64,000 bases of DNA from Porites lobata (taxonomy: Eukaryota > Cnidaria > Anthozoa > Scleractinia > Poritidae). Made by a program: the position numbers and the translations under genes. Of this stretch, positions 47,514-58,698 are shown piece after piece. Position 1 is the stretch's first letter. Each line of letters starts with the position of its first letter. The notes under the pieces were generated by a model. That model was not told where the DNA came from and searched no databases. It saw only the letters and a program-made list of their open reading frames with translations. The stretch covers positions 1,186,001-1,250,000 of the forward strand of contig CALNXK010000162.1 in the NCBI GenBank assembly GCA_942486035.1, read 5' to 3'.

Positions 47514-48819
47514 TTTCTTCCTTTAGAGGCAGCATCGGGTACTGTACGAGCGCCAGGTTTTCCCGGAACTGTCCTGTTGCTTGGCTATAGTTGAGTGAAC
47601 ACAAGAACGTAAATTCAAAGGTAAATTGAAATTTGCATATTTTCAGCTGATAATCTTCGGCTTGTGCCACGTCTCGCGTATTCGCCAACGATATTCCTCC
47701 ACAAAATAGTTTTTTCCTGCATCCTTGGACTTGCTTCAGCTTTAATCCAGTCATGCGTATTAATAATTTTTTTTTCTTTTTCCATACTTTCAGTTTCGAC
47801 ATATTTAAGTGATTTCTACATATATTACTGGCGAAGAGTTGTTTACTCGAGGTCGCCATTTTGAGTTTGGCGCCGAAAGACTGGCTCGTTCAAAAGTTCC
47901 TGATGGGAGACTGGGACGCCAAACGGAGAAAATACGTCACAAGTGAAAGACGAAAAATTATAACTTGATTTCGAACGCCTCACGTGCAAGCAAACTCAGG
48001 TAAGCGTTTAAATTTTGTCCTGAAATATTTTTACTTAGCCATATTTTATTCAACAGTGAGGCTACGAGTTCGAGTGACATATTTTTTTTCTCAAGATTAC
48101 TGTTTCACTCCGGTGTTTCAGTAGAAGAGAAGGCCAAATGTCACACTACTCTCACTCCTGAAAAAAACAAGGTTTTCATAAAGTGTGTGAAACGAGCCTT
48201 AGCTTAAAATTAACGAAAAAAGTTTGTACTTCTTACCGGTACCACTATGTTTATTCGTGTTTCCGGTAGCCTGCAGAGTAGGCGTTATTGCCAAAAGAAA
48301 TATTTATTCCCGACTGTAAGATTGAAGTTATTGCCTTCAACCGCCTCAAAAACGCGGTTTTGCAGCCGGGCTAGTTTTGTGGCCGCTTTTACAATACAAT
48401 ACAATACAATACAATGTTCTTTATTTTGAGAGGGTAGATATACATGATTAACCCAGTTAAGAGTTTTCTAACACATGGCCCTCTAATACTAAAAGAAATA
48501 TATACAAATAAATTTCAAAAATACACACATACAATAATTAATTGAATGTAATAGGTATCTGGGAAAGAAAATTTAATTCATTCAGCTTTTCCATTTCTCC
48601 TTTTGAAGTGGCAGTTAAAGCAGTTAGATTATCAAACTGGTCTGTCTTCTGTATTTTAGAATAATATTCTTGAATATATATTATAGAAATACAGAGCCGC
48701 CCTAGAAAATTCAGGAAGGAGGTAAATTTGACAAAAAATACAATTTTGTAGTTTTCAGTAATTCTTCCTTCAGAGAATTCACTCAAATTGTTATCTTTAC
48801 AATGTAGTTTAATGTGAGA
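47514..48819. promoter_or_regulatory. Divergent intergenic region, possible bidirectional promoter
   Basis: The receptor start (47513, minus) and coiled-coil start (48820, plus) are 1.3 kb apart and point away from each other. Transcription start sites cannot be read directly. The region includes a retroelement tail at 48386-48432 and a minus-strand frame beginning ATGGCGACCTCG at ~47859 that might be an alternative first exon. Confidence 0.3.
48386..48432 (-). mobile_element. Retroelement tail (ATTGT)n with polyA signal
   Basis: The plus strand shows five ACAAT units then GTTCTTTATTTT. On the minus strand this reads AAAATAAAGAAC(ATTGT)n, a polyadenylation signal followed by a simple tail as in LINE or SINE ends. 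The body presumably extends right by an unknown distance. Confidence 0.55.
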
Positions 48820-50623
48820 ATGGACGATACTTCATCGGTGGAGGACGAAAGTGCGCAAGAGTTATTTGACGAGGATGATGAAGAAGTGCTGGAGCTTGTG
48901 AAAGCCATAGCAGATGATTTGAACACTTATGATTGTTTCATTAAACCTTATAACTCTCCTAATGAAAAGAATGAACACGGAGAGAAAAATGAGTTGGATG
49001 ATCAAGAAGAACAGGAGCATACTCCACCAACGGAGATTGCCAACAGTGACTCCCACCTCCAGGTGCGTACTGTTAACTCAAAGGCTTCAGATAACAGGGG
49101 CACTCAACGACAATTTTCGGAAAATATCTGTTCGGAAGACGATTTGAGATCTAGAAGTTTCTGAACATTTTTTGCAAAATTTCTGGCTAGTCTGCCTCTC
49201 CTAGGATTTTCGAACATCTAAAAAATGGTATAATTGCCCATTTTTAACGGATTTTTGCCCTAAAAAGGTCACCTACAATTTTCGGGAGCCTTTTTTCTGG
49301 CTGAAATTTTCGAAAAGGCAAGTTTTGATCCGTATAATTTTCGAATCACTAGACTTCCAGCTAGGAAATTCGAACAGATGAAAAATTTTTAGGGGATAAA
49401 AATATGCCAATATCTACTGTTTTAAAAATACTAAAATACGTTTAACAATGCTATGTTTAAGTGGTTTTGAATTATATTCTCGTTGGGTGTCCCTGAAATA
49501 AGGCTAATGTATTGGAAAGATCGAAATCTTCTACGAAAAAGTGAAGTGTAAATAATCTAAAACCCCAAGAGCGACAGTGCATGTAATGAAGGCCGATTTT
49601 GGGGCTCTTCTGAAGGTGGTACTCTTTTTCTACTGTGCGAGGTGGGTCAATATACTGTTCCCTATTTATCCTTTTTTCACCTACAAACAAGGGCGTAAAA
49701 TTTTAGTTTTTCAATACTGCGTCCTTATGTCCACGTACAGTAATCGGCTCCTGCCACTTTCTACCGAAACACGTAGATCGCGAATTCAGAGAGACGATTT
49801 TGGCGCCAGACGTGAACGATTCGAGTCACATGGCTTTGTTTGTCAAACCAAAGAGGTGATCACGTTCCTGAGCGTTTGGTTGGTCAAAGATTAGATAGGC
49901 CAAGTCGAGTAATGGTGTTCTATGTCAACCAAAAAGGATAAATTTTCGTTCGTGGAAAGTCAATCGATGAAAGTTCTTTCGGTTTCAGCCTTCTAGCGCT
50001 ATATATAAACTCTGGGGCGAACAACGAAGCCAGCAATAAGAAACAAAGTGATCGACCACGTGAGTTCACCTAGTTCGGTTTGACAAACAAAGCCACGTGA
50101 CCTAAGTCGTTAACACCTAGCGACAAAATCAACTGTCACGCGTGTCCTTGAATTCGCGGTCTTCCTGTTTCGGTAGTCGCAACGTCTCTGAAAGAAAATA
50201 AGATTATTAGTCACTCGGACAACGACCGTTACAACTGTCTCAGTTCATCCGAAGTTATCTCGAGCAACTACTAATACATTAATGCTGCACTGTCTGTTAA
50301 CATTTGATGTAGCAAAAAATTGACTTGGAAATCAAGAACAAAAGAAATTTTGTCCTGATCCTGTTTACGAAAAAAACCCGTCCGTTTCGCTACCCTGTTA
50401 GTATAAAGACAAGAGACCTTTTCCCATGACCATGATTCGTTTCGTTCGTTTTGTAAAACTGATATCATTCAATAAGATTTCCGTAAACATCTATAATTTA
50501 TTTTTGCCTAGGATTTAGCTGTTGTCCTTATTATTGAGGTGTCCGTTATAACGGGTGTCTACAAGGCCTGAGTTGAATATAATAAGTTTATAGAAAATTC
50601 AGTGCGATGATCGAAAATTTGGA

Positions 50624-50654
<31 letters not shown>

Positions 50655-53600
50655 ATCTACAACCGCAGTTCAAAAATGAAAAATGAATTATTTTATATAT
50701 ACTTTACATCAGTAATATTAATGCTATGAAAAAGCATAATTATGTGGTTTTCCTTGACAGGAAACACTTAACAGAGATTTTAGTGAAACGCCGGACAATT
50801 ACCTGGCAGAAAGAACCAAGGAAGCTAATCTGCAGTCCAAAATAAATACATGTGAATATAATATCACCAGGCTACAGAAGATGGTAGAGGAGAAGATAAA
50901 AGAAGTAGAGGAGATCACAGCTGAGAAAGAGGAACTCGAATCAGACATTCAAAATGCTCTCCAAAAACTATGGGCCAAAGAAACGGAGCTCCACAATCAA
51001 CGAGAGTCTTCCGTAGAGAACGAGAAACGCTTGCTTGACAGCTTGAAGCAGGAGAAAGCGCATTCACAGCAGCTTGAGATTCAGGTTCAGCTTTTGACAA
51101 ATCAAAATGAAATGTTACAAGAACAGGTTTTTCAGCTGGAACATAAACTGTCAGTAGCGAAAGAACATGCTGCAAATGCAGAGCATAAATTGCCACTCGA
51201 GTGTACCAATGAATCTTTGAGGACGATGACTCTTGGATTGATGGATCAAATAGCTGATGGAACGCCAGCTCTTGATCAAAACAACACAAGGCGTTGCTCC
51301 GCTGATATGTTGTCTAGTCCAATTTCAGAAAATGCAAGTTACTATTCAAGCAGTTCTGAAAAATATAGCGACAGAGCAGATGGTGAGCAAGACGATCTTT
51401 CTGAAGAATTCAAGGCCATGACTTTGAGAGAACAGAACAATTGCCTTCAAGGAGAGATTAAAACCGTAACATTGAGCATTGAGGACCTTTGGCACAAAAT
51501 CACTGATGCTGACTTTAAATTCCATGATAAAACAACGTTCGTACGAAAAGACTCAAAAAGTCTTCTAAGGGATATTTACCGGGCATACTGTAAAGAAAAA
51601 TCAAAGGTAGTGGATTTAAACGAACAGAATGCTCGCCAGTTGAGGCATTTGGAAGAAGTCCAAGAAGCTCTTTGCGTAACTGAAGGTAGGATCCAACGGA
51701 TTTGGGTCAATTTCTCTCTTCATGAAGAGAAAGACGAGGAAATCCATGGGCCTTGGACAAACGGGGACCCAGAAACAGAGGTAACAGAAGGATCTCTTGA
51801 GGGGATTGAAAGCCTTCTTTCCAGGTATAAGGCTACTTTGGAAGAAAATCAAGATCTGAAGCGACTAATCGTTTCATATGAAGATAAACTGAGCGAATTG
51901 AAAGGTCTTGTGGCAAAATTAAGACAAGAAGCAGGGGAAATTTCAAAAGAACTTGAAATAAAATGTGCAAGATGGGAGGAACTCAGGCTTTCGATGAACA
52001 AAATTATTGAAGACAAGGATATTGAAATTGAGATACTTAAAGAGCAACTTCAAGAGAACGAAAAAAGAGAAAAGCAAATAAACATTGAAGACTACGACGC
52101 TGGAATGGGCAATAAATGCTCGGACGAGATCCTGGAAAAACTGTTGCGAAGTAAAGAAAACGATCTTGATGCACACAAACGAAAACACGAAAGTGAAGAA
52201 TTGGGCTTCCAAGAAGAGATTCGAGACTTGCGTGAAGCATTAGAAAAGGTGAGTCGTGGCAAAAACGATCTACAGGAATACTGTAATCTACTTAAAGAGG
52301 CCTTACAGACATCAGAATTGGAAAGTAACGCTGTTCTGGAAAGAGAGAAGTCTCTTAAGGAGTCGATAGAGCAGGGGAAAAAGAGGGAAGAGAAACTATA
52401 TCTCGTCGCTAGAGAGCTTTACGAAGAGGTTCAAATAGAGAAGCACGAAGCGTTCTCTCGTGAAGCAACTAGTACCGCTTTGTTTGAGAAAGTAAAATGC
52501 CTGGAAATGGCAATTCAGGCACATGAGCAAGAGAGACAAGTGGACAAAAAGAACCTCAAAAATTCCAAGGAAACGGAACAGTATTTACAGTGCTCATTGC
52601 AACAAGCGTTAGGGGAGCTTTTTGAACTGAAAGCTAAACATGAAACTGTTCCTGAAGAAGGCAAGGACCAACCAGCAGCAGAAAATCGAGATGAACAGCA
52701 AAGGTTATTACTAGAGCGCCTGGAAGAGGTCGGGACTGTTCTTCGTTCCACGTTGGAAAAGGCCGTCAGGGATTTGCAAGAAAACGTATTAAGAGTGGAT
52801 GAATTCTGCGAGGAGAACAAGAGACTTAGGAAAGAACTTAACCAAAGCAAAATGACTTCAAATGCGTTAAGGAAGTCCAACCTACGTCTTGAAGCGTCGC
52901 TTCAAGCAATGAAGGACAATCTACTGGATGAGGTTAAGGCTAAAAAGGAGCTTGAAGTTTTGTTAGTGAAATCAAACGATAAGTGGCAACCGAAACAAAC
53001 GGAATACAAATACAACCAAAGCTTTGACGAGCAGTCCACTTCATCGCAACTGCCTGGCATAAGAGAAGCAGATACAAGTGATACATTTGTATCTACGAGT
53101 GAGTCCTGTTTGCAAAGCCAGAAGAAAAGTGGAAAGCTTAAAGGTTTCGGAAAGAGGAAGCTTATTCCCAAGGCTATTAGTAAACACTTGAGTTCCTCTT
53201 CTTCAAATTTTGAAAAGAGCCCCAGGTGCGACATCCTTGAGAAAACAGAAATAACAGAGCGAGAACAGCGATTGCGAAATATTTTGATGACTGTTCAACG
53301 CGATAAAGAAGTGCTCGAACAGGACGTAGAATCACTATCTGATGAGCTTCAAAGGGCAAAGGCGCAACTTCAGAACTATGAAAATTTAAACGAAAACATG
53401 CGAGAAGAAGCTAACAGGAACGTTCGAGAAACATTGGAAATAAAGAAGATCTTGGAAGTCATTTATGGAAGGACAAAGCGCGCTCATAGGCTCATAAACA
53501 AAGACATTCACAGCCTGCTAGAGATTTCAAAGGCGAAGGACAAGCAGTTGAGGAAGTGCGAGTTATTTTCTGGACAATATGAGAAGGAAAATACCGAATT

Positions 53601-55206
53601 GCAGAGACAAGCAGCAGCACTAAAGGAAAAACTCGAAGATGAAGTGTCTCTCAAAGACGCAGCGCTTGGAGAAATAAGGCAGCTAAGACTTTCGTTGCAA
53701 AATGTCCTTGAATCTAAAGAAAAGTGTGTGGCACAGTCGGAATCACCCCTACTGATCACTAACTTGAACTCCGATCTCATTTTACCTCACATGGGAAAGG
53801 AAGAGGTTCGTACTACATTAAAAGAAATCCTAGTAGAAATTGAAAATTCCAATTCCGAAGAGATTAATCGCCTGAAACAAAGGACCGCTAAATTAATGGA
53901 GGAGCTTTGTGTTATTCGACAAGATAACGAGTATCTGAGAAATCTGGTTGACGCCGGTTTGCTTGAGGAACTGCAAAAGGCGGAGGAGAGAATAACCTTC
54001 CTTATTGGTCAGCTTAAAGTTAGCCAAGAAAGGCACAACGTACTTAGAGAGGCTTCCATCCAAGACAAGGTTAAAGCAAACGACGAGGTGGAGAGGTTGT
54101 ATGAACGTTACGCTGAGATGAAGATAACAATTAAGAACAACGAGGGGGCTTTAGAAAGAAGTAAGGAGATGGAGGAAGCATTGATTAACGAAAATAATCA
54201 GCTTCATGAAGAGTTAGAGTCCTTCAAAGAGCGTTTTGGTGCGGACGGTTTGTTACCGATTACGGAGAAGGCTGAAACAAAAAGGGCAATGGAAGGATGG
54301 AAAAGAAAATGCCTACGGCTTCAAGAAAGCTTCGAAAAAGAAAAGAGGGCCTTGAAAGAAGAAAATACCTGGCTGCATAGGCAGTTGGCCGAGGAAAGTT
54401 CTTTATGCACTGACCTTCGACATCGTAAAGCTGAACTTGAAAATTCCCTTGAAAAATCAGAGGAAAAAATACGGACAATGCATAGAAACCTGGAAGAACG
54501 GCAAGACGCTCTAGCTTGTCTTGAGGAAAGGCGTGTTATACTTGAAACTAAGCTTTCATGTCTTCAGAAGGTGAACGGGGAACTGCAAAATGAATTGAGC
54601 AAAGAAAGGTCCGAGGCCGAGAGGAACCTCTTGGATATGCGCACCGAGTTCGAGGCCACGGCCAAAGATCTGAAACGGCACCAGCGGGAAGGGAACAATC
54701 TAGTCACCAAAGTGTTTCTGCTGGAAAATGCAAAAGAAAAACTACAACAGGAACTCAACGAAAAAGAGCGTAAGATGACGATTAGTTTAGAATCTCTTGC
54801 GGAAGAGCGAAGTAGGCTCAGCGAGAAGGTCAGAGACCTGAGGATTTCCCTGGAGGAAGAAGTCAGGAGAAGATTAGATCTCGAGGAAAAGATGCAACAG
54901 ATTGTCAAAATTTCAGTGATGGAAAAGGAACAGAATCAGCTGAATGCCATTGCGGAATGTCCGAGTTTTGAGCAGATTCGGAAGGTAAGATCTCAAAAAT
55001 ATAATATAGGACCATCTGGTACAATTATTACTACTGACGTTCGAGGCCGATAGTATTAATTCTTTTGTATGATCTCTTAGCAGACAAAACTGAGGGATGG
55101 ATTCAAAACAGACTTAAATAATCCACTTCAACAGACATCAATAGATGGAGACCTTAGCACGCTGTCACAAGAGTTCACTTCCAGAGACAATACACATCTT
55201 TTCTAA
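48820..55206 (+). CDS. Long coiled-coil protein, ~1,530 residues
   Basis: Three coding exons: 48820-49062 (81 codons, donor GTGCGT), 50761-54984 (1,408 codons after TTCCTTGACAG, donor GTAAGA) and 55081-55206 (after TCTCTTAG, stop TAA). All junctions are phase 0. The N-terminus is acidic (MDDTSSVEDESAQELFDEDD). From about residue 95 to 1480 the protein is rich in Glu, Lys, Leu and Gln with heptad-like spacing (LEQDVESLSDELQRAKAQLQ, LENSLEKSEEKIRTMHRNLE), broken by Ser-rich linkers near residues 230-255 and 860-895 (SKHLSSSSSNFEKSP). No motor, kinase, PH or zinc-finger domain was seen, and no signal peptide or membrane helix. It resembles golgin-, centrosome- or trichohyalin-type scaffolds in composition only; I do not recognise a specific family. 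AATAAA follows the stop near 55357. Confidence 0.85.
49761..50176. mobile_element. Foldback element in the coiled-coil gene's intron 1
   Basis: The left arm CTACCGAAACACGTAGATCG..CACATGGCTTTGTTTGTCAA is inverted, with about 20-25% differences, at the right (TTGACAAACAAAGCCACGTG..CGGTCTTCCTGTTTCGGTAG). Arms are ~100 bp with a ~200-bp centre. Confidence 0.7.
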
Positions 55207-55756
55207 GTACGCTTTTTATTAGGTTCGGCTTTCGGTATTGTCTCAGAGTTGCCAAAAAAATGTCAATCTACTTTCAATGAATTTCGTAAATCTCAAGACA
55301 CCAACATGTACTGCGAGATATCCGTCTAACTTTCAGTGCAGAAAAAAATTTCTCAAATAAAGTGCATTTCACATCTCTTACGTCCGATGTCTAATTTAGA
55401 AATTCAAAATTAAAGAGCAGGAAAGCACGGGTAATAACACAAAGAATATTAAATCACAGTAAGTTTTGTCTCGGCGAGTCTAGCAAACTTAATATTCATC
55501 CGATAATCCAATACTTAGTTGGTTCCTTTAGAGCATTCGATCAAAAAATGAGTACCATTCTGCGAGCAGAGCCTCTTTTGAGCTGTACAGTGAGAAGGAA
55601 AAAAGGAGACTCTGTGGTGGTTGAATCCGAACTTCTACACTGGTCAGTCTTGCTTTGTCTCTTCAAACTGTCTTTTTTTTTCGAGTGCCAGCATCCGTTC
55701 ATTGATGATCCGTTTGTCACAACTGAGCCCGCTGTAGGAAGCGCACGGCTATTAGG
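55207..55756. other. 3' flank of the coiled-coil gene, no gene seen
   Basis: A plus-strand frame at 55548-55817 lacks motifs. The likely polyadenylation signal for the coiled-coil gene is near 55357. Confidence 0.4.
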
Positions 55757-55763
55757 TCTGGGT

Positions 55764-55844
55764 CCATTCTCGTCCCCAGGGCCGGTCGTTTCTTGGTCAC
55801 GTGATCTTACAATTTAAGACGAGTGGCTCTGGGGACGAGAATGG
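55764..55844. mobile_element. 81-bp MITE with 7-bp target duplication
   Basis: Perfect 16-bp ends CCATTCTCGTCCCCAG / CTGGGGACGAGAATGG, flanked by TCTGGGT on both sides (55757-55763 and 55845-55851). Confidence 0.8.
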
Positions 55845-56222
55845 TCTGGGTTCGAAACTATATCCTAGCAACATACTGGGCATGCACAACAATGGTATTA
55901 TTCGTTTCGTGCAGAGTCTTTCTCGAGTACGCCAAAATGGAGCAAAAACCTCCGTTGAGAAACAAGTCCAATTCAGTAGATGCAAATACCTAGATAAAAA
56001 CGGGTCAAGTTCAAAGAGGCTTGATGGTTCTCTACAACACTTTTGTCTTACTACAAAAAATCACACTTCGAAGCCAGAGTCACTTTTTCTGTTGTTACAA
56101 TACAACTATTAACTACTTCTAATCTTCCAGTTTAATGGTTTTGCAATGATCTTTCGAGTTCATCAAAAGCAACGAACTTTAAGCCAAACTTTGAGGCCAT
56201 GTTGTCCTGCACTTTGTTTGAA
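55801..56222. repeat. Direct repeat R1, copy 1
   Basis: GGGTTCGAAACTATATCCTA, CAAAAACCTCCGTTGAGAAA and TTTAAGCCAAACTTTGAGGC recur in the same order in 57641-58275. Confidence 0.85.
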
Positions 56223-57535
56223 AAATAATACATCAGTTGTACAATATTAATACAAGGTGTTTAGACAAAAAACTACATGTACATTAGGTTAGCAAAGAAA
56301 TTAAGAATGGAGAAGAGTACAGTATAGTAAAACAAATTATGGCCCATTAACAAGATTGACACAAAACTACTGAGCCTCAAAAAACGCGGTCATCATCATT
56401 GCTGACTGCATTCTAATAATGATGACGATGAACATGTAAATTACTCACATTAGTACTCTCAAAGTGAAATTTAGTCCGTTGGAGTAATATCTGGGAATCG
56501 CAAAGGAATGAAAAGAATTTTGCTTACAAACAAAGCTTGGTAGTGAAACTTTGGTCAGGCGAAAGAAAATAAGTTCAGGATAGGTATCAAGAGGACCAGT
56601 ATAATATTACTAACATAACTTAATAATTTTATCAGCTTAAAACTGTTAAAGTTATTGAATCATGTCAGAAATATTATTATTACTTTGGTCAGGCGAAAGA
56701 AAATAAGTTCAGCGTAGCCTTTTTTTGAAAGAAAAAAACTACACTTGAATTAACAAACAGCTTGAACTGTTAATTAACGAGATACTTTCTGTGATTACAA
56801 CACCTATTGTCTTCTCATAAGGCAGCAAGAGGACCAGTATAATATTACTAACATAATTTAATTAGTTTAGCAGCTTAAAACTGCTAAAGTTATTAAATCA
56901 TGTCAGAAATACTATGGCCGATTGTTCTATGGCTACAATAGTACGCGCACTCTGACTAGCTGTTTTCTTGTAATGACCGGGCATTACTAGGCATGCTAGG
57001 CATAGACAATATGTTTAACTTGATAGTGGATATCCATGTCATGGTCGCTTGACAAATGCCAAAAAGGGCATCCGCTGACCAGTGTCACCTGACTGTAACG
57101 CGTGCTCAAGTGCACAATTCATCGAGGTTATGTCATTTTTTAAAGTTATCCGCTGACCAAAAAGAAATGCATTTTTCATCCCTGAACTAAAATGTGATTT
57201 CTTTTGTTTTAATCCCCCAAGCCTCGGAGTCAGATATAGATTCGGAAAATTGGTATATTCAGTCTATTCAGTCAAATCATGTTTTTACTTATTATAAACA
57301 GTGAGCTATATTAACCAAACTGTAGACATTCTCAATTTTGACATGCGACCGTTTTAGCAATCACATCTTTCTTATATATTCACCATCACATTTCTAGCAT
57401 TGCACATAAGCACCTATTAACATTCTAGTCCTAGCAGTATGCAGGATGTTTGTCACATTAACCTCTGCTAACCTGTAGCTTAGTGGTGAGAGCATCTGGA
57501 CTCGAAACCAGTAGATACTAGGTTAGGCCGAGTTC
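56223..57535. repeat. Long direct repeat D, left copy
   Basis: Collinear with 61412-63955: CTACATGTACATTAGGTTAG, GGGAATCGCAAAGGAATGAA, GGCCGATTGTTCTATGGCTA and CTGTAGACATTCTCAATTTT occur in both. This copy lacks the insertions seen in the right copy. Confidence 0.9.
57474..57530 (+). repeat. tRNA-like module in repeat D, left
   Basis: AACCTGTAGCTTAGTGGTGA with GAGCATCTGGACTCGAAACC looks like a tRNA 5' half and anticodon arm (loop CTCGAAA); the B box is degenerate. The copy at 63897-63953 differs at the anticodon. Confidence 0.45.
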
Positions 57536-57605
57536 AGACGTCGAACTTTTAATGAGCCGAACCTATTACATTGAATTAAGTACATGAAAAGTTCGGCGTC
57601 TGAAT
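57536..57605. mobile_element. ~70-bp MITE with TTCAGACG ends
   Basis: TTCAGACGTCGAACTTTT at the left and AAAAGTTCGGCGTCTGAA at the right are inverted repeats with one mismatch. A reduced version appears at 63962-63990. Confidence 0.75.
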
Positions 57606-57640
57606 CAGTAAGGAACGCCTCTTTTAATTTCTTGGTGGCG

Positions 57641-58275
57641 TGGTCTTACCATTTAAGCCGAGTGGCTGTGGGGATGAGAATTGTCTGGGTTCGAAACTAT
57701 ATCCTAACTACATACAGGGCACGCGTACAAGGGTATTACTCGCTTAATGCAGAGTCTTTCTAGAGTACGCCAAAATCGAACAAGCGAAAAAAAAAAACGC
57801 TCTGCTACCAGCGTGGACGAGTACATACTTTGTACGAATCCTTTTTTAGACAGTCGAAACCGAGGCAGTACTGGAAGGTTATATCCAACTAACCCACTAA
57901 GCAAAATTAGATAAAAACTGTTGGCTTTTTTGAAAGCTTTCTTTGAACACCTTTATTTACAAGTACGTCTCACCTATGTACAGTTCTTGTTACACAAACA
58001 TTTACAATAATACTTACAATAGTCATTAACAAGCAAAAACCTCCGTTGAGAAACAAGTCCAATTCAGTACATCCCACTACCTACATGAAAAGGGGGTAAG
58101 TTCAGAGGTTTTATGGTTATCTACAACACACTTGTCTTACTTTGAAAAATCACACACTTATTAACTTCTTCTAATTTTCCACTTCAATGGTTTTGCGATG
58201 TTCTTTGGAGTTCACGAAAAGCAACGATCTTTAAGCCACACTTTGAGGCCGTGTTGTCCTGCACTTCGTTTAAAA
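57641..58275. repeat. Direct repeat R1, copy 2, split by an insertion
   Basis: Matches 55801-56222 but contains about 250 extra bases at ~57783-58033. On the minus strand the extra piece ends in an AAATAAAG polyadenylation-like stretch, suggesting an inserted retroelement tail. Confidence 0.8.
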
Positions 58276-58698
58276 GGATCGACGCCTATCCAATTCACGT
58301 GACACTTACGTAGCACTCAGCTGATCTTGCCTTGGGAAGTTAAAGGGCCACAAGGTTCCTCTGCTCGTCCCTGTTCGGTAGACAGGGACCTGTGACGGAG
58401 CCTGCATCCACTAAACACCTCTCGTTTCCAGATCTCCTGAGGACGGATTCTACAAATAATCCATCGCTAGGGATCAACTTGAAGGGGACTGCGCCGAAGA
58501 GTATCAGGGAAACAGGAAATGCGCCCAGCCAAGCGTGATCTGAGCTGTGAGGTGGGCCTCTAGGCTAGTGATGTACATGAATCAGTATCCTTGCAAGCCA
58601 TGTCCAAATAAGGCACGTTCACGTGTTAAACAGAACTTTGAAATTGTCGTATTAACGAATCGAATAAAAGTACGATGTTGTGGCCACGAAAAATGATG

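Noticed and set aside
47503..47859. 118-codon minus-strand frame starting ATGGCGACCTCG upstream of the receptor
   Set aside because: It overlaps the receptor's signal-peptide start in another frame and has no domain. It could be an alternative first exon, but nothing in the sequence decides this.
50915..54908. Several 60-124-codon minus-strand frames under the coiled-coil exon
   Set aside because: Antisense shadows of a Glu/Lys/Leu-rich coding exon.
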